This document shows, piece after piece, positions 1-9,544 of a stretch of DNA of 64,000 nt. The stretch lies in the NCBI GenBank assembly GCA_001644045.1, contig LUUF01000083.1, forward strand, positions 105,957 to 169,956. The letters are read 5' to 3'. The notes below the pieces were generated by a model that searched no databases, was not told the DNA's origin, and was given only the letters and a program-made list of their open reading frames with translations. A program made the translations under genes and the position numbers. This DNA is from Methylomonas methanica. GTDB taxonomy: Bacteria > Pseudomonadota > Gammaproteobacteria > Methylococcales > Methylomonadaceae. Position 1 is the stretch's first letter; every line of letters begins with the position of its first letter.

Positions 1-725
1 AAGGTGATGGAATGAGCGATGGTGAAGAAGGTCACGATCTTGATAGCCGGCCAGAAACTATGCGTAACTGCCAGCAAGGCAAACAAAAACAACAAATGAT
101 CGTAGCCGGTGAGGATGTGCTCAATGCCTAGCTTCAAAAAATCCGCAAACGCGGAAAACCTGGAATCGTTCTGCTCAATGGACTGATCAGCCGGAGACAA
201 TGCCAGTTGCAACTGGTCGTCGGCCCTGTGCAGCATTTTCTCGCTCAGCGTTTTACCGGCGGCATCGCGCACGGTGACGTATTGCTGATGGCCATCCTGC
301 AACCAGGCCAGCAATTTGGATTGCAATACTAGGTGTTGGTGCGGAGCGGGCTTAAAACTGAACTCGACATGGGCATTATTCTGCTCGTCGTAATTCACCG
401 TTCCCGGTGCCACTGCTTGCACATCAACACCGTCGATATTGACCCGCAACTGCTCAGCCAACATCTTCGCAATTTCCGGTTTGGCGGCTTCGCGCTCAGT
501 GGCGCTGACTTCGGCATCCAGGTCACTGTCCATGGGCGCAAAGGCTTCGATGTCTTGCAAGGCAAAAGTCAGTTTGGCGACCACTTGATCCGTTTTGACG
601 GTGACGTCTATCGAACTAAGGCCCGGGGCGTGCGCCGAGACCCAACCCGACTGCATCAGCAAGCAGGCCAACAAAAAGTGTTTTCCCAAGCCAAACAGCC
701 CAGGCCATTTCCTCACTCCAACCAT
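1..725 (-). CDS. HupE/UreJ-like membrane protein (3' end outside window)
   Basis: Reading the minus strand from the ATG at 725 gives a signal sequence, a periplasmic domain of roughly 170 residues, and then the start of a polytopic membrane domain with the motif GYDHLLFLFALLAVTH followed by FFTIAHSIT. That pattern (GxDHxLF and TIAHSxT) is typical of the HupE/UreJ_2 family, whose members are putative nickel, cobalt or copper permeases. The gene runs off the left edge, so the C-terminal helices are missing. Its ATG overlaps the TAA of the lipoprotein gene upstream by one base (TAATG), so the two are probably translationally coupled. The CopC gene two places upstream suggests a metal-related, perhaps copper-related, role; the substrate is inference. 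Confidence 0.8.
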   Translation of the reverse strand, partial: MVGVRKWPGLFGLGKHFLLACLLMQSGWVSAHAPGLSSIDVTVKTDQVVAKLTFALQDIEAFAPMDSDLDAEVSATEREAAKPEIAKMLAEQLRVNIDGVDVQAVAPGTVNYDEQNNAHVEFSFKPAPHQHLVLQSKLLAWLQDGHQQYVTVRDAAGKTLSEKMLHRADDQLQLALSPADQSIEQNDSRFSAFADFLKLGIEHILTGYDHLLFLFALLAVTHSFWPAIKIVTFFTIAHSIT

Positions 726-1393
726 TAGGCTTGATCCTTGTCGCTATTGGCTTGCGCGGCTTTTTTGCGTTTGTGCAGATAGATCAAAAACCCCAGCACG
801 ACCAATAACAAGGCCACCAAGCCGCCAATAGCGACTATCGGCAACTCCGCGCCGTTCGGATCGACGCCCACTTCCAGTGCGATACGGAATTTATCGTCGT
901 CTTCCATCGCTTCACCGATCAATAGATACAGCACATAATCGCCGTTTTTATCCACATCGGCTTGCGCTTCCACCGCGCCTTTCGGATAGAGTTTGGAAGG
1001 AATTTCGGTGACGGTGCGAATTTCGCGCACGTCATCCGGGGCTTTCTGGCCGGTTTTTTCCACTTCTACCAACTTAATGCCAATCGGCGTGGCGCGAATG
1101 TCGCGGTCTATCAGGTCGGCGGTGAAAAACATTTTGCCGGCTCTGGGGATTTTCTGGCAGAACGGCACGAAAGCGGCTTTGGGATCGACATTCTTATCGT
1201 CCTTGGAGGGCTGCAAATAGGCGCTAAAATGCACCGCGTAAAAATCGTTGGCGATGATGCAATCCAGGTCCGGGCGGTTACCCAGCGCATTGGATTGTTT
1301 GGTACCGAAGCCTAGTTTGTCGCAGCCGCTCAATAAAAAGACGCAGGCCAGAAGCCCGGCTATCAAAAAAGCGGGAAGTCGCTGAGTATTCAT
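725..1393 (-). CDS. Lipoprotein with C-terminal membrane anchor, unknown function
   Basis: This 222-residue protein starts with a lipoprotein signal ending in the lipobox-like LLSGC (Cys near residue 24). A hydrophilic middle region follows, with an Asp/Lys-rich segment near residue 65, and then a single hydrophobic helix at about residues 187-207 and a basic tail (HKRKK). The topology suggests a periplasmic domain tethered at both ends. I do not recognise the family. It sits between copC and the HupE-like gene in one minus-strand run and overlaps the latter by one base, so it probably belongs to the same metal-related envelope set. Function unknown. Confidence 0.7.
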   Translation of the reverse strand: MNTQRLPAFLIAGLLACVFLLSGCDKLGFGTKQSNALGNRPDLDCIIANDFYAVHFSAYLQPSKDDKNVDPKAAFVPFCQKIPRAGKMFFTADLIDRDIRATPIGIKLVEVEKTGQKAPDDVREIRTVTEIPSKLYPKGAVEAQADVDKNGDYVLYLLIGEAMEDDDKFRIALEVGVDPNGAELPIVAIGGLVALLLVVLGFLIYLHKRKKAAQANSDKDQA

Positions 1394-1420
1394 AGAATTA
1401 AGCCGATTGAAGAATGCAGA

Positions 1421-1798
1421 CTAAGGTTTAACGGTAAATTCGAATTTACCGGTGACGATATGAGTATCCTCTGATACCACCCGGTAGCGGATGGTGTAGG
1501 TACCGGGCGCCAGCGTCGGCACCGTGGCGTAGATATTGGCGCCGTTAGTCAGGCTTTGCGCGACATCGTGGTTGTCCACACGCTTGCCGGTGCTGTCGAT
1601 GACGGCCAAGGCCTTGTATTCGCTACGCACCGCGTCGTTGAACCAGAGATCGATCTGCTTGGGCGATTCAGTCACGGTTTCGTCCTTGGCCGGTTGCGAT
1701 TTCACCAGAATAGCGTGCGCAAATGCCGAGACCGGGCTGAACAGCGCAATCGCCAACAAGCCGGGTTTTATTATTTTTGTTATGTCTAACTTGGGCAT
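1421..1798 (-). CDS. copC: CopC-domain periplasmic copper-binding protein
   Basis: The 125-residue protein has a signal peptide that should be cleaved after FAHA-type sequence so that the mature chain begins HAILVKSQPA. An N-terminal His is the first copper ligand in CopC proteins. The C-terminal half keeps EDTHIVTGKF, which supplies the Asp-x-His ligands of the Cu(II) site, and the chain ends FEFTVKP as in free-standing CopC. I chose the ATG at 1798 over the in-frame GTG at 1804 because AAGAGG lies about five bases upstream. It precedes the lipoprotein and HupE-like genes on the same strand. CopC proteins bind or hand over periplasmic Cu(II); copper control of this locus is inference. Confidence 0.88.
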   Translation of the reverse strand: MPKLDITKIIKPGLLAIALFSPVSAFAHAILVKSQPAKDETVTESPKQIDLWFNDAVRSEYKALAVIDSTGKRVDNHDVAQSLTNGANIYATVPTLAPGTYTIRYRVVSEDTHIVTGKFEFTVKP

Positions 1799-1925
1799 GA
1801 CCACCTCTTAAAGTATAAAAATCATTGGCAACTATTCGCCTAATCCAAATGTAGGATCGAAAATTCATTCGACCTTTGCTTTTGATCGACGGGGCGAAAA
1901 ATTCACCCCTACAACAAGACCAAAG

Positions 1926-3152
1926 CTATTGCAAAACCGCCGCCGCCCATTGCTTGCCGGCGGCGGCTTGCTCCAGCCACATCGCCAGCAAGCCGGTAGG
2001 CGTCGCGACGATGCGCGGAAATGTCGCCGAACCGCCAGACCACGACAATGGTTTAGCTACCGACCAATGCCCGCCATTATCGACGGATTCCGAGATGAAT
2101 ACTTTAGAACCTTCCGGCCCCAGCGCATCCCAAACCGCGACTAAGCGCCCGACACCGAAAGCAATGTCCGAATGAAACGCGCCGGCTTCGCCCAGGCGCT
2201 GCGGCGGCGTCCAGCTTTTGCCGTTGTCGGTGGATTGCATATGATACAGCCCCACCTGATTTTCCGCGCCGGTCCAAACCAGGCTATGCAAGGAACCGTC
2301 GCCGGCAACCGTCAAGCCGCCGCCGTTATGCGGACAGCCGTCGAAAATCCAGTTGAACTCGCCAACCGTACTCAGGCGTTGCCAACTGGCGCCGCCATCG
2401 GCGGTTTGCGCCAGCGCCATGTCGCGCGGTTTCATATCCCGATACAAGGCACTCAGTTTGCCATCGCCGCCCAGAGTCAAGCGGTTCCAGCAACACGAGC
2501 AACTGGAATCGTCGATAGTCTGCGCCAGCTCCCAGCTTTTACCGACATCACTGCTGCGAGCATAGCGCACGCCTTGGTAACCGTTCTCGTCTCTATCATC
2601 CAGCCATACCGCATGAAAACGGCCTTCGCTGTCAGCCAATAATTCGTGATGCGACTGATCGGCATCGCTGCCGGTCGGCTTGGCCCCTTGCTGCCAAGTT
2701 TTACCGGCATCATTAGAATATACCGTCAACAACGGCCCCATGCCCGGCAATTCGCCGGTAGTTTGCCAGACCACCAGCAATTTGTCGCCGGCTGCGGCAA
2801 TTTGTATATCGTTACCGATTTTCGCCTCGACAGACTGGTTAAATTGCTGGCTTAAAGTGCGGGGCAGCGACCAATGCAAGCCGCCGTCTTCCGAATGCAG
2901 ATAACCTATGTAGGGTTGTTTACTGCCGGTTGGCGTCGCGACGAAGACGGCGTGCACGGTCTGCCGGTCGACATAGACATCGAAACTGACTAGATTTTGT
3001 AAACCCAACGCTTTAGCGTCGATAGGGCTGAGGACATTCGCACGCAAGGCTTGGGCAGTGGAAACCGACTCGAAGGTTTGCTCGCCACAACCGAACAAAG
3101 CCAGAGCAACGGCCAAACAGCCGCCCAAAAAGCGAGCCTTGAAATTAGGCAT
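1926..3152 (-). CDS. BNR/Asp-box (sialidase-like) lipoprotein
   Basis: The 408-residue product begins with a lipoprotein signal (ALALFGC) and is filled with Asp-box repeats of the type SxDxGxxW: SEDGGLHW, SNDAGKTW, SSDVGKSW, TADGGASW, STDNGKSW and a degenerate SVDNGGHW. These mark a six-bladed beta-propeller like that of exo-alpha-sialidases. I do not see a convincing Arg triad, so a sugar hydrolase activity is not shown; a binding or scaffold propeller is as likely. A CSCCW cluster lies near the middle. The ATG at 3152 is preferred to the GTG at 3164 because it opens directly into the signal peptide. It lies just upstream of copC on the same strand. Confidence 0.75.
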   Translation of the reverse strand: MPNFKARFLGGCLAVALALFGCGEQTFESVSTAQALRANVLSPIDAKALGLQNLVSFDVYVDRQTVHAVFVATPTGSKQPYIGYLHSEDGGLHWSLPRTLSQQFNQSVEAKIGNDIQIAAAGDKLLVVWQTTGELPGMGPLLTVYSNDAGKTWQQGAKPTGSDADQSHHELLADSEGRFHAVWLDDRDENGYQGVRYARSSDVGKSWELAQTIDDSSCSCCWNRLTLGGDGKLSALYRDMKPRDMALAQTADGGASWQRLSTVGEFNWIFDGCPHNGGGLTVAGDGSLHSLVWTGAENQVGLYHMQSTDNGKSWTPPQRLGEAGAFHSDIAFGVGRLVAVWDALGPEGSKVFISESVDNGGHWSVAKPLSWSGGSATFPRIVATPTGLLAMWLEQAAAGKQWAAAVLQ

Positions 3153-3344
3153 GGGATCGATCACTTGAAAATAAAACGGGGCGATGATTAGACCATATTG
3201 CGGCGCAAAGCAGAACTGCCGATTGCGGTTTAAAAAGCGCGTGGCGGTTTTGACCGATTAAACCTGAGATGCGTCAGAATCGGTGCAATTGCGTGTAATA
3301 CCGATACTATTTCATTTTACCTAAAGTCCGTATCTTTGCCCGAC

Positions 3345-3899
3345 CTACAGCTGCCGCCGCACATGCAGCAAAATAGCCGCGTGGATGGCAATCGCCGTAA
3401 TAAGACCTACCGCATGAAACGTCGGCGTTCCTCCTCCCGCGATTTGCACCTGCCGCAAGGCATGCGCGCCAAAGGGTATGAATAGCGCCAACGCAGTACC
3501 AAGGCCGGGATTGTAGCTGCGAAAGACGAAGGCATGGATAACGTGGACTAAAGCATTAACCAAAACCAAATACACCGCGATTAGCGCCCAGCCGACATCA
3601 CCTGCTGCCGCCAAATACAACGACAAGGTGATGACGCCCCAAACGCCAGGAACATTGGTGATGAATACCGCAGTTGGCGAGAGGACTTCTTTGCCTTTGC
3701 CAATCGTTGCATTGAAGAACAGACGGAAACGATCATGATCGTGCTCTTCATATTGGTGAAGCATATAAATCGGCAACAGGATAAACGTCGCCGTCAATGC
3801 TTCCGGCCAGGATGCTGTCAGCAAGGGCGTAAGCAACAGCAAAAACAGCCCGGCCATGAAGCCCCCATAAACCCAGTTTACGATGATTCGATTAAGCAT
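3345..3899 (-). CDS. HXXEE-domain membrane protein
   Basis: This is a 184-residue integral membrane protein with about five hydrophobic helices. Near the end of the second helix it carries HQYEEH followed by DHDRFR, the signature that names the HXXEE family. The biochemical role of the family is not established. The open frame extends upstream to 4016, but the added 39 residues are not membrane-like and overlap the histidine kinase promoter side, so the ATG at 3899 (MLNRIIVNWVYGG) is preferred; no strong ribosome-binding site decides the matter. It lies between the two-component system and the BNR protein on the same strand. Confidence 0.65.
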   Translation of the reverse strand: MLNRIIVNWVYGGFMAGLFLLLLTPLLTASWPEALTATFILLPIYMLHQYEEHDHDRFRLFFNATIGKGKEVLSPTAVFITNVPGVWGVITLSLYLAAAGDVGWALIAVYLVLVNALVHVIHAFVFRSYNPGLGTALALFIPFGAHALRQVQIAGGGTPTFHAVGLITAIAIHAAILLHVRRQL

Positions 3900-4038
3900 G
3901 ATTAAGATTGGAAGAGTGGTGACGGATAAACACAAGGCTGGCCGGTGACTGGAAAACTTCCAGACGCCCCGACAGTATAGTTGCAGTTTGGATGCGAATG
4001 ATGGCGATGGCTCCACAGTAGCGCCATGCTAGAGCGGA

Positions 4039-5445
4039 CTACCGGTGCAGGTCGCTCAAATCCAGCTTCAATATTGCCTTCAATCCGCCCAAGCCCGACT
4101 TGGCAAAATCGATCTCCGCAGCATGCAAAGCCACAATGCGCTGCACGATAGACAGTCCCAAGCCGCTCCCCTCGACGCTATTGGCGGTTTCCACGCAACG
4201 GTAAAAACGTTGGGTGATGCGCTGGTAATCGTCGTCGGCGACGCCGGGACCGCTGTCTTCCACAGTCAGATGTAACCGGTTTTTTTCGCGGCGGCAAACC
4301 ACTTTGATACGGCCTTCAATAGGCGAATATTTGATCGCGTTATCAATCAAATTGCGCAGCAATACTTGAAACAACTGCGGATTGGCGTTGATCAGCAGAC
4401 CCGGCTTGCCTTGTAATTCTATGTCGATACGCTTGTCACGGGCGGCGTGGTCCAGATCGGAAATGACTTCGATCAAGGCTTCATTCACATCAACAGACTG
4501 CTTGGCAATCCCGGCCTGTTGATGTTGCACCCGTGACAAGGTCAGCAATTGCTGCACCGTATGCGTCATCCGCGATACCGCTTGCTGGGCTTTTTGCAAG
4601 GCTTGGTCGCGCATCTGCGTATCGGTGGCTTTTTGCGCGACCTGAATCTGCGTCAGCAGGCCGGCCAGCGGGGTGCGCAGTTCGTGGGAGGCGTCGGAGG
4701 TAAAGTTACGTTCGTTGGCGAAAGCCTGTTCCAGCATCGCAAACAAGCTGTTGATTTGCGTGACCACCGGCAGCACTTCGTCCGGCAAATTATCAACCGA
4801 CAGCGGTTGCAGATAGCCGGCGGCACGGCTGGCCAGTTGTTCCTTGACCTGATTGACCGGCGACAAGGTGCGGCTGACGATCCACCAGATCATCACGCCC
4901 AAAATCGGCAACGCAATCAAAAAACCTATCACCTGTTGGCCGGCGATACCTTCCACCAATTGCCGGCGAATATCGTCGCGCTGGCCGACGTGAATCACAT
5001 AATTACCGTTTTCGGTGCTCAAGCTGAATACATGCCACAGCTGACCATCTAGCATCGTTTCGCTGTAGCCATTGCGGGTCAGGGATAACGCAAATTCCGG
5101 CGCACTTTCCGAGCGCAACACCAGTCCTTCCTTCACCGAGCGTAACTGAAAGGCTATTTTGCGCTCGTATTTGTGGCCGAGGATAGGCGTGTCGAACAGT
5201 TCCGGAGTTTTGTCGTGTTCCCAGAGTTTGGTCAACGCGCGTTGCCGGACCATGTTTTCCACGAAAGCATGCACCACTCGCGCCGACTGGGCTAGTTCGG
5301 CATTAAACAGTTCGGCGATTTCGGCACGGGTTTGTTTGTAACTGATATAGGCAGTGACGCCCCATACCAATAATAGCGAGGACAATAATGACAGCAGCAG
5401 CTGCTTTTTCAGCGAGCGCGGCGCCAGACGAAAGCGTTTGGTCAT
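4039..5445 (-). CDS. QseC-like sensor histidine kinase
   Basis: The 468-residue protein has a first transmembrane helix at about residues 15-33, a periplasmic sensor region of about 120 residues and a second helix near 168-190. A HAMP-like linker follows, then the HisKA H-box DASHELRTPLAG (His near residue 252), the N-box LRNLIDNAIKYSP, and the G boxes DSGPGV and GSGLGLSIV. It is a membrane sensor that phosphorylates the response regulator encoded just upstream. Its ATG overlaps the TAA of that gene (TAATG at 5445), a coupled arrangement. The signal is unknown; nearness to CopC and HupE-like genes makes a metal signal possible but unproven. Confidence 0.92.
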   Translation of the reverse strand: MTKRFRLAPRSLKKQLLLSLLSSLLLVWGVTAYISYKQTRAEIAELFNAELAQSARVVHAFVENMVRQRALTKLWEHDKTPELFDTPILGHKYERKIAFQLRSVKEGLVLRSESAPEFALSLTRNGYSETMLDGQLWHVFSLSTENGNYVIHVGQRDDIRRQLVEGIAGQQVIGFLIALPILGVMIWWIVSRTLSPVNQVKEQLASRAAGYLQPLSVDNLPDEVLPVVTQINSLFAMLEQAFANERNFTSDASHELRTPLAGLLTQIQVAQKATDTQMRDQALQKAQQAVSRMTHTVQQLLTLSRVQHQQAGIAKQSVDVNEALIEVISDLDHAARDKRIDIELQGKPGLLINANPQLFQVLLRNLIDNAIKYSPIEGRIKVVCRREKNRLHLTVEDSGPGVADDDYQRITQRFYRCVETANSVEGSGLGLSIVQRIVALHAAEIDFAKSGLGGLKAILKLDLSDLHR

Positions 5446-6104
5446 TAATTTTCGTCGATGATGTAACCGACCCCACGAATGGTGCGAATCAGGTTGCTAT
5501 CCAGCTTTTTACGCAGATGATGAATGTGGACTTCCACCGCATTGCTCTCTACCTCGGAACCCCAAGCGTATAGAGATTCTTCCAGCCGAGCGCGGGAAAT
5601 AACCTGGCCGATATGTCCCATTAAATAGCTGAGCACCTCGAATTCCTTTTGCGCCAGATCAACCGGTTTGCCGTTGAAATACACCTGATGCGCGGCCGGA
5701 TCGATGGTAACGCCTTTGTGTTCGATCAAGGGTAGGTTATGACCATCGTGACGGCGGGCCAATGCACGCAAGCGCGCGCAGATTTCCGCCAAATCGAAGG
5801 GTTTGGTGACAAAGTCGTCGGCGCCATTATCCAACCCCGCCACCCGTTCGGCGACGCCTTCGCGAGCCGTCAATACCAGAACCGGGGTACTGTCCTTGCG
5901 GCGGCGCAGGTTTTTCAACACGCTCATTCCGTCCATACGCGGCAAATTCAGGTCCAAAACAACCAAATCATAATGGTTCAATTTCAGCGCTTCGTCGGCC
6001 TGTGCGCCGTCGATTAACCAATCCACCGCATAACCTTCCAGCGTCAAGCCAGCCTTCAAACCATCACCGAGGATGGCATCGTCTTCTACCAATAATAAGC
6101 GCAT
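5445..6104 (-). CDS. QseB/OmpR-family response regulator
   Basis: The 219-residue protein has a receiver domain with the acidic pair (VEDD near residue 6), the phospho-acceptor Asp in VVLDLNLPRMDG, a Thr in LTAREG and the conserved Lys in FVTKPFD. It is joined to an OmpR-type winged helix with IRTIRGVGYI at the end. It is the partner of the kinase encoded next on the same strand, with which it shares a TAATG junction. It probably regulates its own operon and perhaps the envelope genes that follow. The name QseB is based on overall resemblance and not on a demonstrated function. Confidence 0.93.
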   Translation of the reverse strand: MRLLLVEDDAILGDGLKAGLTLEGYAVDWLIDGAQADEALKLNHYDLVVLDLNLPRMDGMSVLKNLRRRKDSTPVLVLTAREGVAERVAGLDNGADDFVTKPFDLAEICARLRALARRHDGHNLPLIEHKGVTIDPAAHQVYFNGKPVDLAQKEFEVLSYLMGHIGQVISRARLEESLYAWGSEVESNAVEVHIHHLRKKLDSNLIRTIRGVGYIIDEN

Positions 6105-6197
6105 GATGTGTGTATACCTATGGGCTGAGTAAATAACTTAGCCTGGATTGTAGCAATGATTTCGCAGTGTTCTGTGAGCGAGTAAGCAACTTAAAAG

Positions 6198-6227
6198 TTC
6201 GCTGGGTTTAGTGATAATCCCAGCGAA
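6198..6227 (-). terminator. Probable rho-independent terminator after icd
   Basis: A perfect 9-bp inverted repeat, TTCGCTGGG at 6198-6206 and CCCAGCGAA at 6219-6227, encloses a 12-base loop. Read on the minus strand it follows the icd stop codon (6242) by about 15 bases and is followed by CTTTTAAG, a short T-rich tract. It would separate icd transcription from the response-regulator operon downstream. Confidence 0.7.
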
Positions 6228-6241
6228 TTGTAAAAGCCTCA

Positions 6242-7471
6242 TCACGCTGAAAGGCTTCGTTCCAAATTGGCTCGCAGGGCTTCCAGAAAATCCTCTGTAG
6301 TCAAATAATGCGAGTCGTTTACATCGTCGCCGTAGATGCACAAGGCCAAATCCTTGGTCATTTGCCCGGCTTCGACGGTATCAACGCAGACTTTTTCCAA
6401 GGTTTCGCAGAAATTGATCAACTCGGCGTTACCGTCCAATTTGCCGCGAAACGCCAGGCCGCGCGTCCACGCAAAAATCGACGCAATCGGATTGGTCGAA
6501 GTTTGCTTGCCTTGCTGGTGCATGCGGTAATGGCGGGTGACGGTACCGTGGGCGGCCTCGGCTTCCATGGTTTTGCCGTCGGGCGTCACCAGCGTGGAAG
6601 TCATCAAACCCAGCGAACCGAAGCCTTGCGCCACGGTATCGGATTGCACGTCGCCGTCGTAGTTTTTACAGGCCCAGACGAAGGCGCCGTTCCATTTCAG
6701 AGCCGAGGCGACCATGTCGTCGATCAGTTTGTGTTCGTAGACGATGCCTTTGGCTTTGTATAACTCTTTGTATTCGGCTTGGTAGATTTCTTCGAATATA
6801 TCCTTGAAGCGGCCGTCGTATTTTTTCAGGATGGTGTTTTTGGTGGACAGATACAGCGGCCAGCCTCTATCCAGCGCCACGTTGAAACAACTGCGAGCAA
6901 AGCCGGCGATCGATTCGTCGGTGTTGTACATCGCCAAGGCCACACCGTCGCCTTCGAAGTGATACACCTCGAAAGATTGCTCGGCGCTGCCGTCGTCCGG
7001 GGTAAAACTGATTTTTAATTTACCTTTGCCTTTGGTCACGAAGTCGGTGGCGCGGTATTGGTCACCGAAGGCATGCCGGCCGATGCAGATCGGCTGGGTC
7101 CAATTCGGCACCAAGCGCGGCACGTTATTGCAGATGATAGGTTCGCGGAATACGGTGCCATCCAAAATGTTACGAATGGTGCCGTTCGGCGACTTGTACA
7201 TTTTTTTCAGGCCAAACTCTTCCACCCGAGCTTCGTCCGGGGTGATGGTGGCGCATTTGATACCGACGCCATGTTTTTTAATCGCGTTGGCGGCGTCGAT
7301 GGTGATTTGGTCGTCAGTGGCGTCGCGTTGTTCGATGCCCAAGTCGTAATAGTCGATCTGTAGGTCCAGGTAAGGCAGAATCAGTTTGTCCTTGATGAAA
7401 TGCCAGATGATGCGGGTCATTTCGTCGCCGTCGATCTCCACCACCGGATTTTTGACGGATATTTTCTTCAT
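6242..7471 (-). CDS. icd: NADP-dependent isocitrate dehydrogenase, homodimeric eukaryote-like type
   Basis: This 409-residue enzyme converts isocitrate to 2-oxoglutarate and CO2 with NADP in the TCA cycle. The start [14 protein letters not shown], the phosphate-binding SPNGTIRN, the metal-binding Asp in NYDGDVQSD, and the NADP-site [10 protein letters not shown] are those of the subgroup shared with eukaryotic cytosolic and mitochondrial enzymes, not the E. coli Icd subgroup. Full length for the family. A ribosome-binding site (GAGG) lies upstream of the ATG. It stands alone, with a hairpin terminator after it and a 290-base divergent region before it. Confidence 0.96.
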   Translation of the reverse strand: MKKISVKNPVVEIDGDEMTRIIWHFIKDKLILPYLDLQIDYYDLGIEQRDATDDQITIDAANAIKKHGVGIKCATITPDEARVEEFGLKKMYKSPNGTIRNILDGTVFREPIICNNVPRLVPNWTQPICIGRHAFGDQYRATDFVTKGKGKLKISFTPDDGSAEQSFEVYHFEGDGVALAMYNTDESIAGFARSCFNVALDRGWPLYLSTKNTILKKYDGRFKDIFEEIYQAEYKELYKAKGIVYEHKLIDDMVASALKWNGAFVWACKNYDGDVQSDTVAQGFGSLGLMTSTLVTPDGKTMEAEAAHGTVTRHYRMHQQGKQTSTNPIASIFAWTRGLAFRGKLDGNAELINFCETLEKVCVDTVEAGQMTKDLALCIYGDDVNDSHYLTTEDFLEALRANLERSLSA

Positions 7472-7763
7472 AACGGCTCCTCACCTATCGCTAAAAATGG
7501 CTTCAAGTATAGCCTGCCTCCCCCGGAAGCACGGAATGTTTAACGCCTTACTCCCCACTGCCCAGGACTCTTTTCGCTTTAATCGAATCACGACACGAAC
7601 TAGGCTATACTGCCGAAACAGCGTCGGCGCATGACGCTGCAAGGCATTGTTCTGTACAGGGTTTTAGCGATAAGCTTAGCTTGGCAACACCGCTTTTCTT
7701 TAACTTTTTGCCGGCAGCACAATGATCCAAAAATAATAAAAAATCTTTCAAGAGGAGGTGTAC

Positions 7764-9521
7764 ATGGCTAATCCGATCTTCGACTACGAAGCGATAGTCA
7801 TCGGTAGCGGCTTCGGCGGTTCCATCAGCTTTTGCCGACTGGCGCAAAAGTGGGGTTCCAAGGTTCTGTTACTAGAACGCGGCAGGCATTATCCGATGGG
7901 CTCTTTCGCCCGCTCACCCAAACAAATTTCCGACAGTTTTTGGAGCGTGGAAGGCGACGCGGTAGACCGGCCACGCCACATTCAAAACAAGAATCTGCGC
8001 GGCCTGTTCGACATCCGGAACTATAAGAAAATGGATGCGGTCATTTCGGCGGGCCTGGGCGGCGGCTCGCTGATTTACGCCAACGTCTTCCTCGAACCGC
8101 CCGAGCAGGTCTTCGAGCAAGGCTGGCCGACCAGCCTGGATAAAGCCACCCTCGCCCCCTACTATCAAGTTGCCAAACAAGTCTTGGGCGCCCGCCCGGT
8201 ACCCTCCTGGCAAAACGAAGAACGCCGAAAAATCGTCCGCACCGAACTGTTTCAAGAATTTGCCGCCCACGAAAACCGCAGCAGCAAGCTGGCCGACATC
8301 TGCGTATTCTTTGGCAACGATTACAACTACAAAGGTTCGGATTCACCAATCCCCATTGGTTTGCAGGAGAAAAACCGCTACGGCGCCACGCAAACCTCCT
8401 GCACCTACTGTGGCGAATGCGATGTCGGCTGCAACACTCATTCCAAAAACACTCTCGATCTGAATTACATCCATGCCGGCGAACACCAACACGGCGGCCG
8501 GGTGCTCACCGACTGCCAAGCCGAAAAAATCGTCCCGCTCAACCAACACGGCGACGACGACAGCTCGGCCAGCGGCGAATTCGGTTATCGGATCGAATTT
8601 CAAAACTTCGCTTCGGGAAAATTGGAAAGCCTGAAAACCCGCCGGGTGGTGGTATCGGCGGGCACCTTCGGCAGCAACGAGCTATTGCTGCGCTGCCGCG
8701 ATGTGCATCGCAGCCTGCCCAAACTCAGCGAGCAACTGGGGCGCTGGTTCTCCGGCAACGGCGACTTTTTATCGTTCGCGATCGAAGGCAAAAAAGACGC
8801 TGATCCTAACTATGGGCCGGTGATTACGCAATATACCGATTACAACCTGTTCGACCGCTTCAACAGACAACAGGCTTTTGTATTGGAAGACGCCTCCTAT
8901 CCGGCTTCGCTGGCCTGGTATATCGAAGGTATATTCCCGACCAGCACTTTGCGTAAGCTGATCCGCGCCCTGAAAGCCCTGATCGAGTGGCTGAAAAAAT
9001 ATCTGAGCAACGGCGTCTGGAACGGCACGTTGGGGTTCTCGCTACACGAGATACTAAAGGACGATTTATCTTCCAAATCCGTGGTGATGTTGTGTATGGG
9101 CCTGGACCATGGCGACGGCACGTTGACATTGAATGCAGACAACCGCATCGATCTGGACTGGCCGCAAGATACCAGCATGAGCTTGTATCAAGCCATTCTC
9201 GCAGCCGGCGAACGCTTCAAAAAATTTGTCAAATCCAATTGGTTTTTCCCGCTGCCGACTTGGGACTTGCCGATTCGCCACAACGTGACCGTACATCCTT
9301 TGGGCGGCTGCATCCTAGCCGACTCGCCGGATAAGGGCGTCGTCAGCGGCCATCCGGAGCAGCGCGGCCAAGCCTTCGGCTACCAAGGCTTATATGTGGT
9401 GGACGGCTCGATCTTGCCGAGCGCGGTCGGTGCCAATCCGGTAGCGACTATTTCCGCGACCGCGGAATGGATTGCGGAAGGTATCACCGGCATCAAACCC
9501 GATGCCAGCCTGGGCGTATAA
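7764..9521 (+). CDS. GMC-family FAD oxidoreductase, cholesterol-oxidase-like
   Basis: The 585-residue protein opens with the dinucleotide-binding motif VIGSGFGGS (residues about 11-19) and closes with the GMC C-terminal signature HPLGGC followed by VDGSILPSAVGANP. Between them CTYCGECDVGCN gives a tight Cys cluster (C-x2-C-x2-C-x3-C), found in a subset of sterol-oxidase-like GMC proteins and possibly binding a metal or Fe-S centre. I use the ATG at 7764, seven bases after AGAGGAGG; the upstream GTG at 7758 overlaps this site. It is the first gene of a three-gene operon with a hydrolase and a phosphoesterase. The substrate is probably an alcohol of a lipid or sterol type, by family only. Confidence 0.85.
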   Translation: MANPIFDYEAIVIGSGFGGSISFCRLAQKWGSKVLLLERGRHYPMGSFARSPKQISDSFWSVEGDAVDRPRHIQNKNLRGLFDIRNYKKMDAVISAGLGGGSLIYANVFLEPPEQVFEQGWPTSLDKATLAPYYQVAKQVLGARPVPSWQNEERRKIVRTELFQEFAAHENRSSKLADICVFFGNDYNYKGSDSPIPIGLQEKNRYGATQTSCTYCGECDVGCNTHSKNTLDLNYIHAGEHQHGGRVLTDCQAEKIVPLNQHGDDDSSASGEFGYRIEFQNFASGKLESLKTRRVVVSAGTFGSNELLLRCRDVHRSLPKLSEQLGRWFSGNGDFLSFAIEGKKDADPNYGPVITQYTDYNLFDRFNRQQAFVLEDASYPASLAWYIEGIFPTSTLRKLIRALKALIEWLKKYLSNGVWNGTLGFSLHEILKDDLSSKSVVMLCMGLDHGDGTLTLNADNRIDLDWPQDTSMSLYQAILAAGERFKKFVKSNWFFPLPTWDLPIRHNVTVHPLGGCILADSPDKGVVSGHPEQRGQAFGYQGLYVVDGSILPSAVGANPVATISATAEWIAEGITGIKPDASLGV

Positions 9522-9544
9522 ACCCATTTCACAGGAATACTGAC

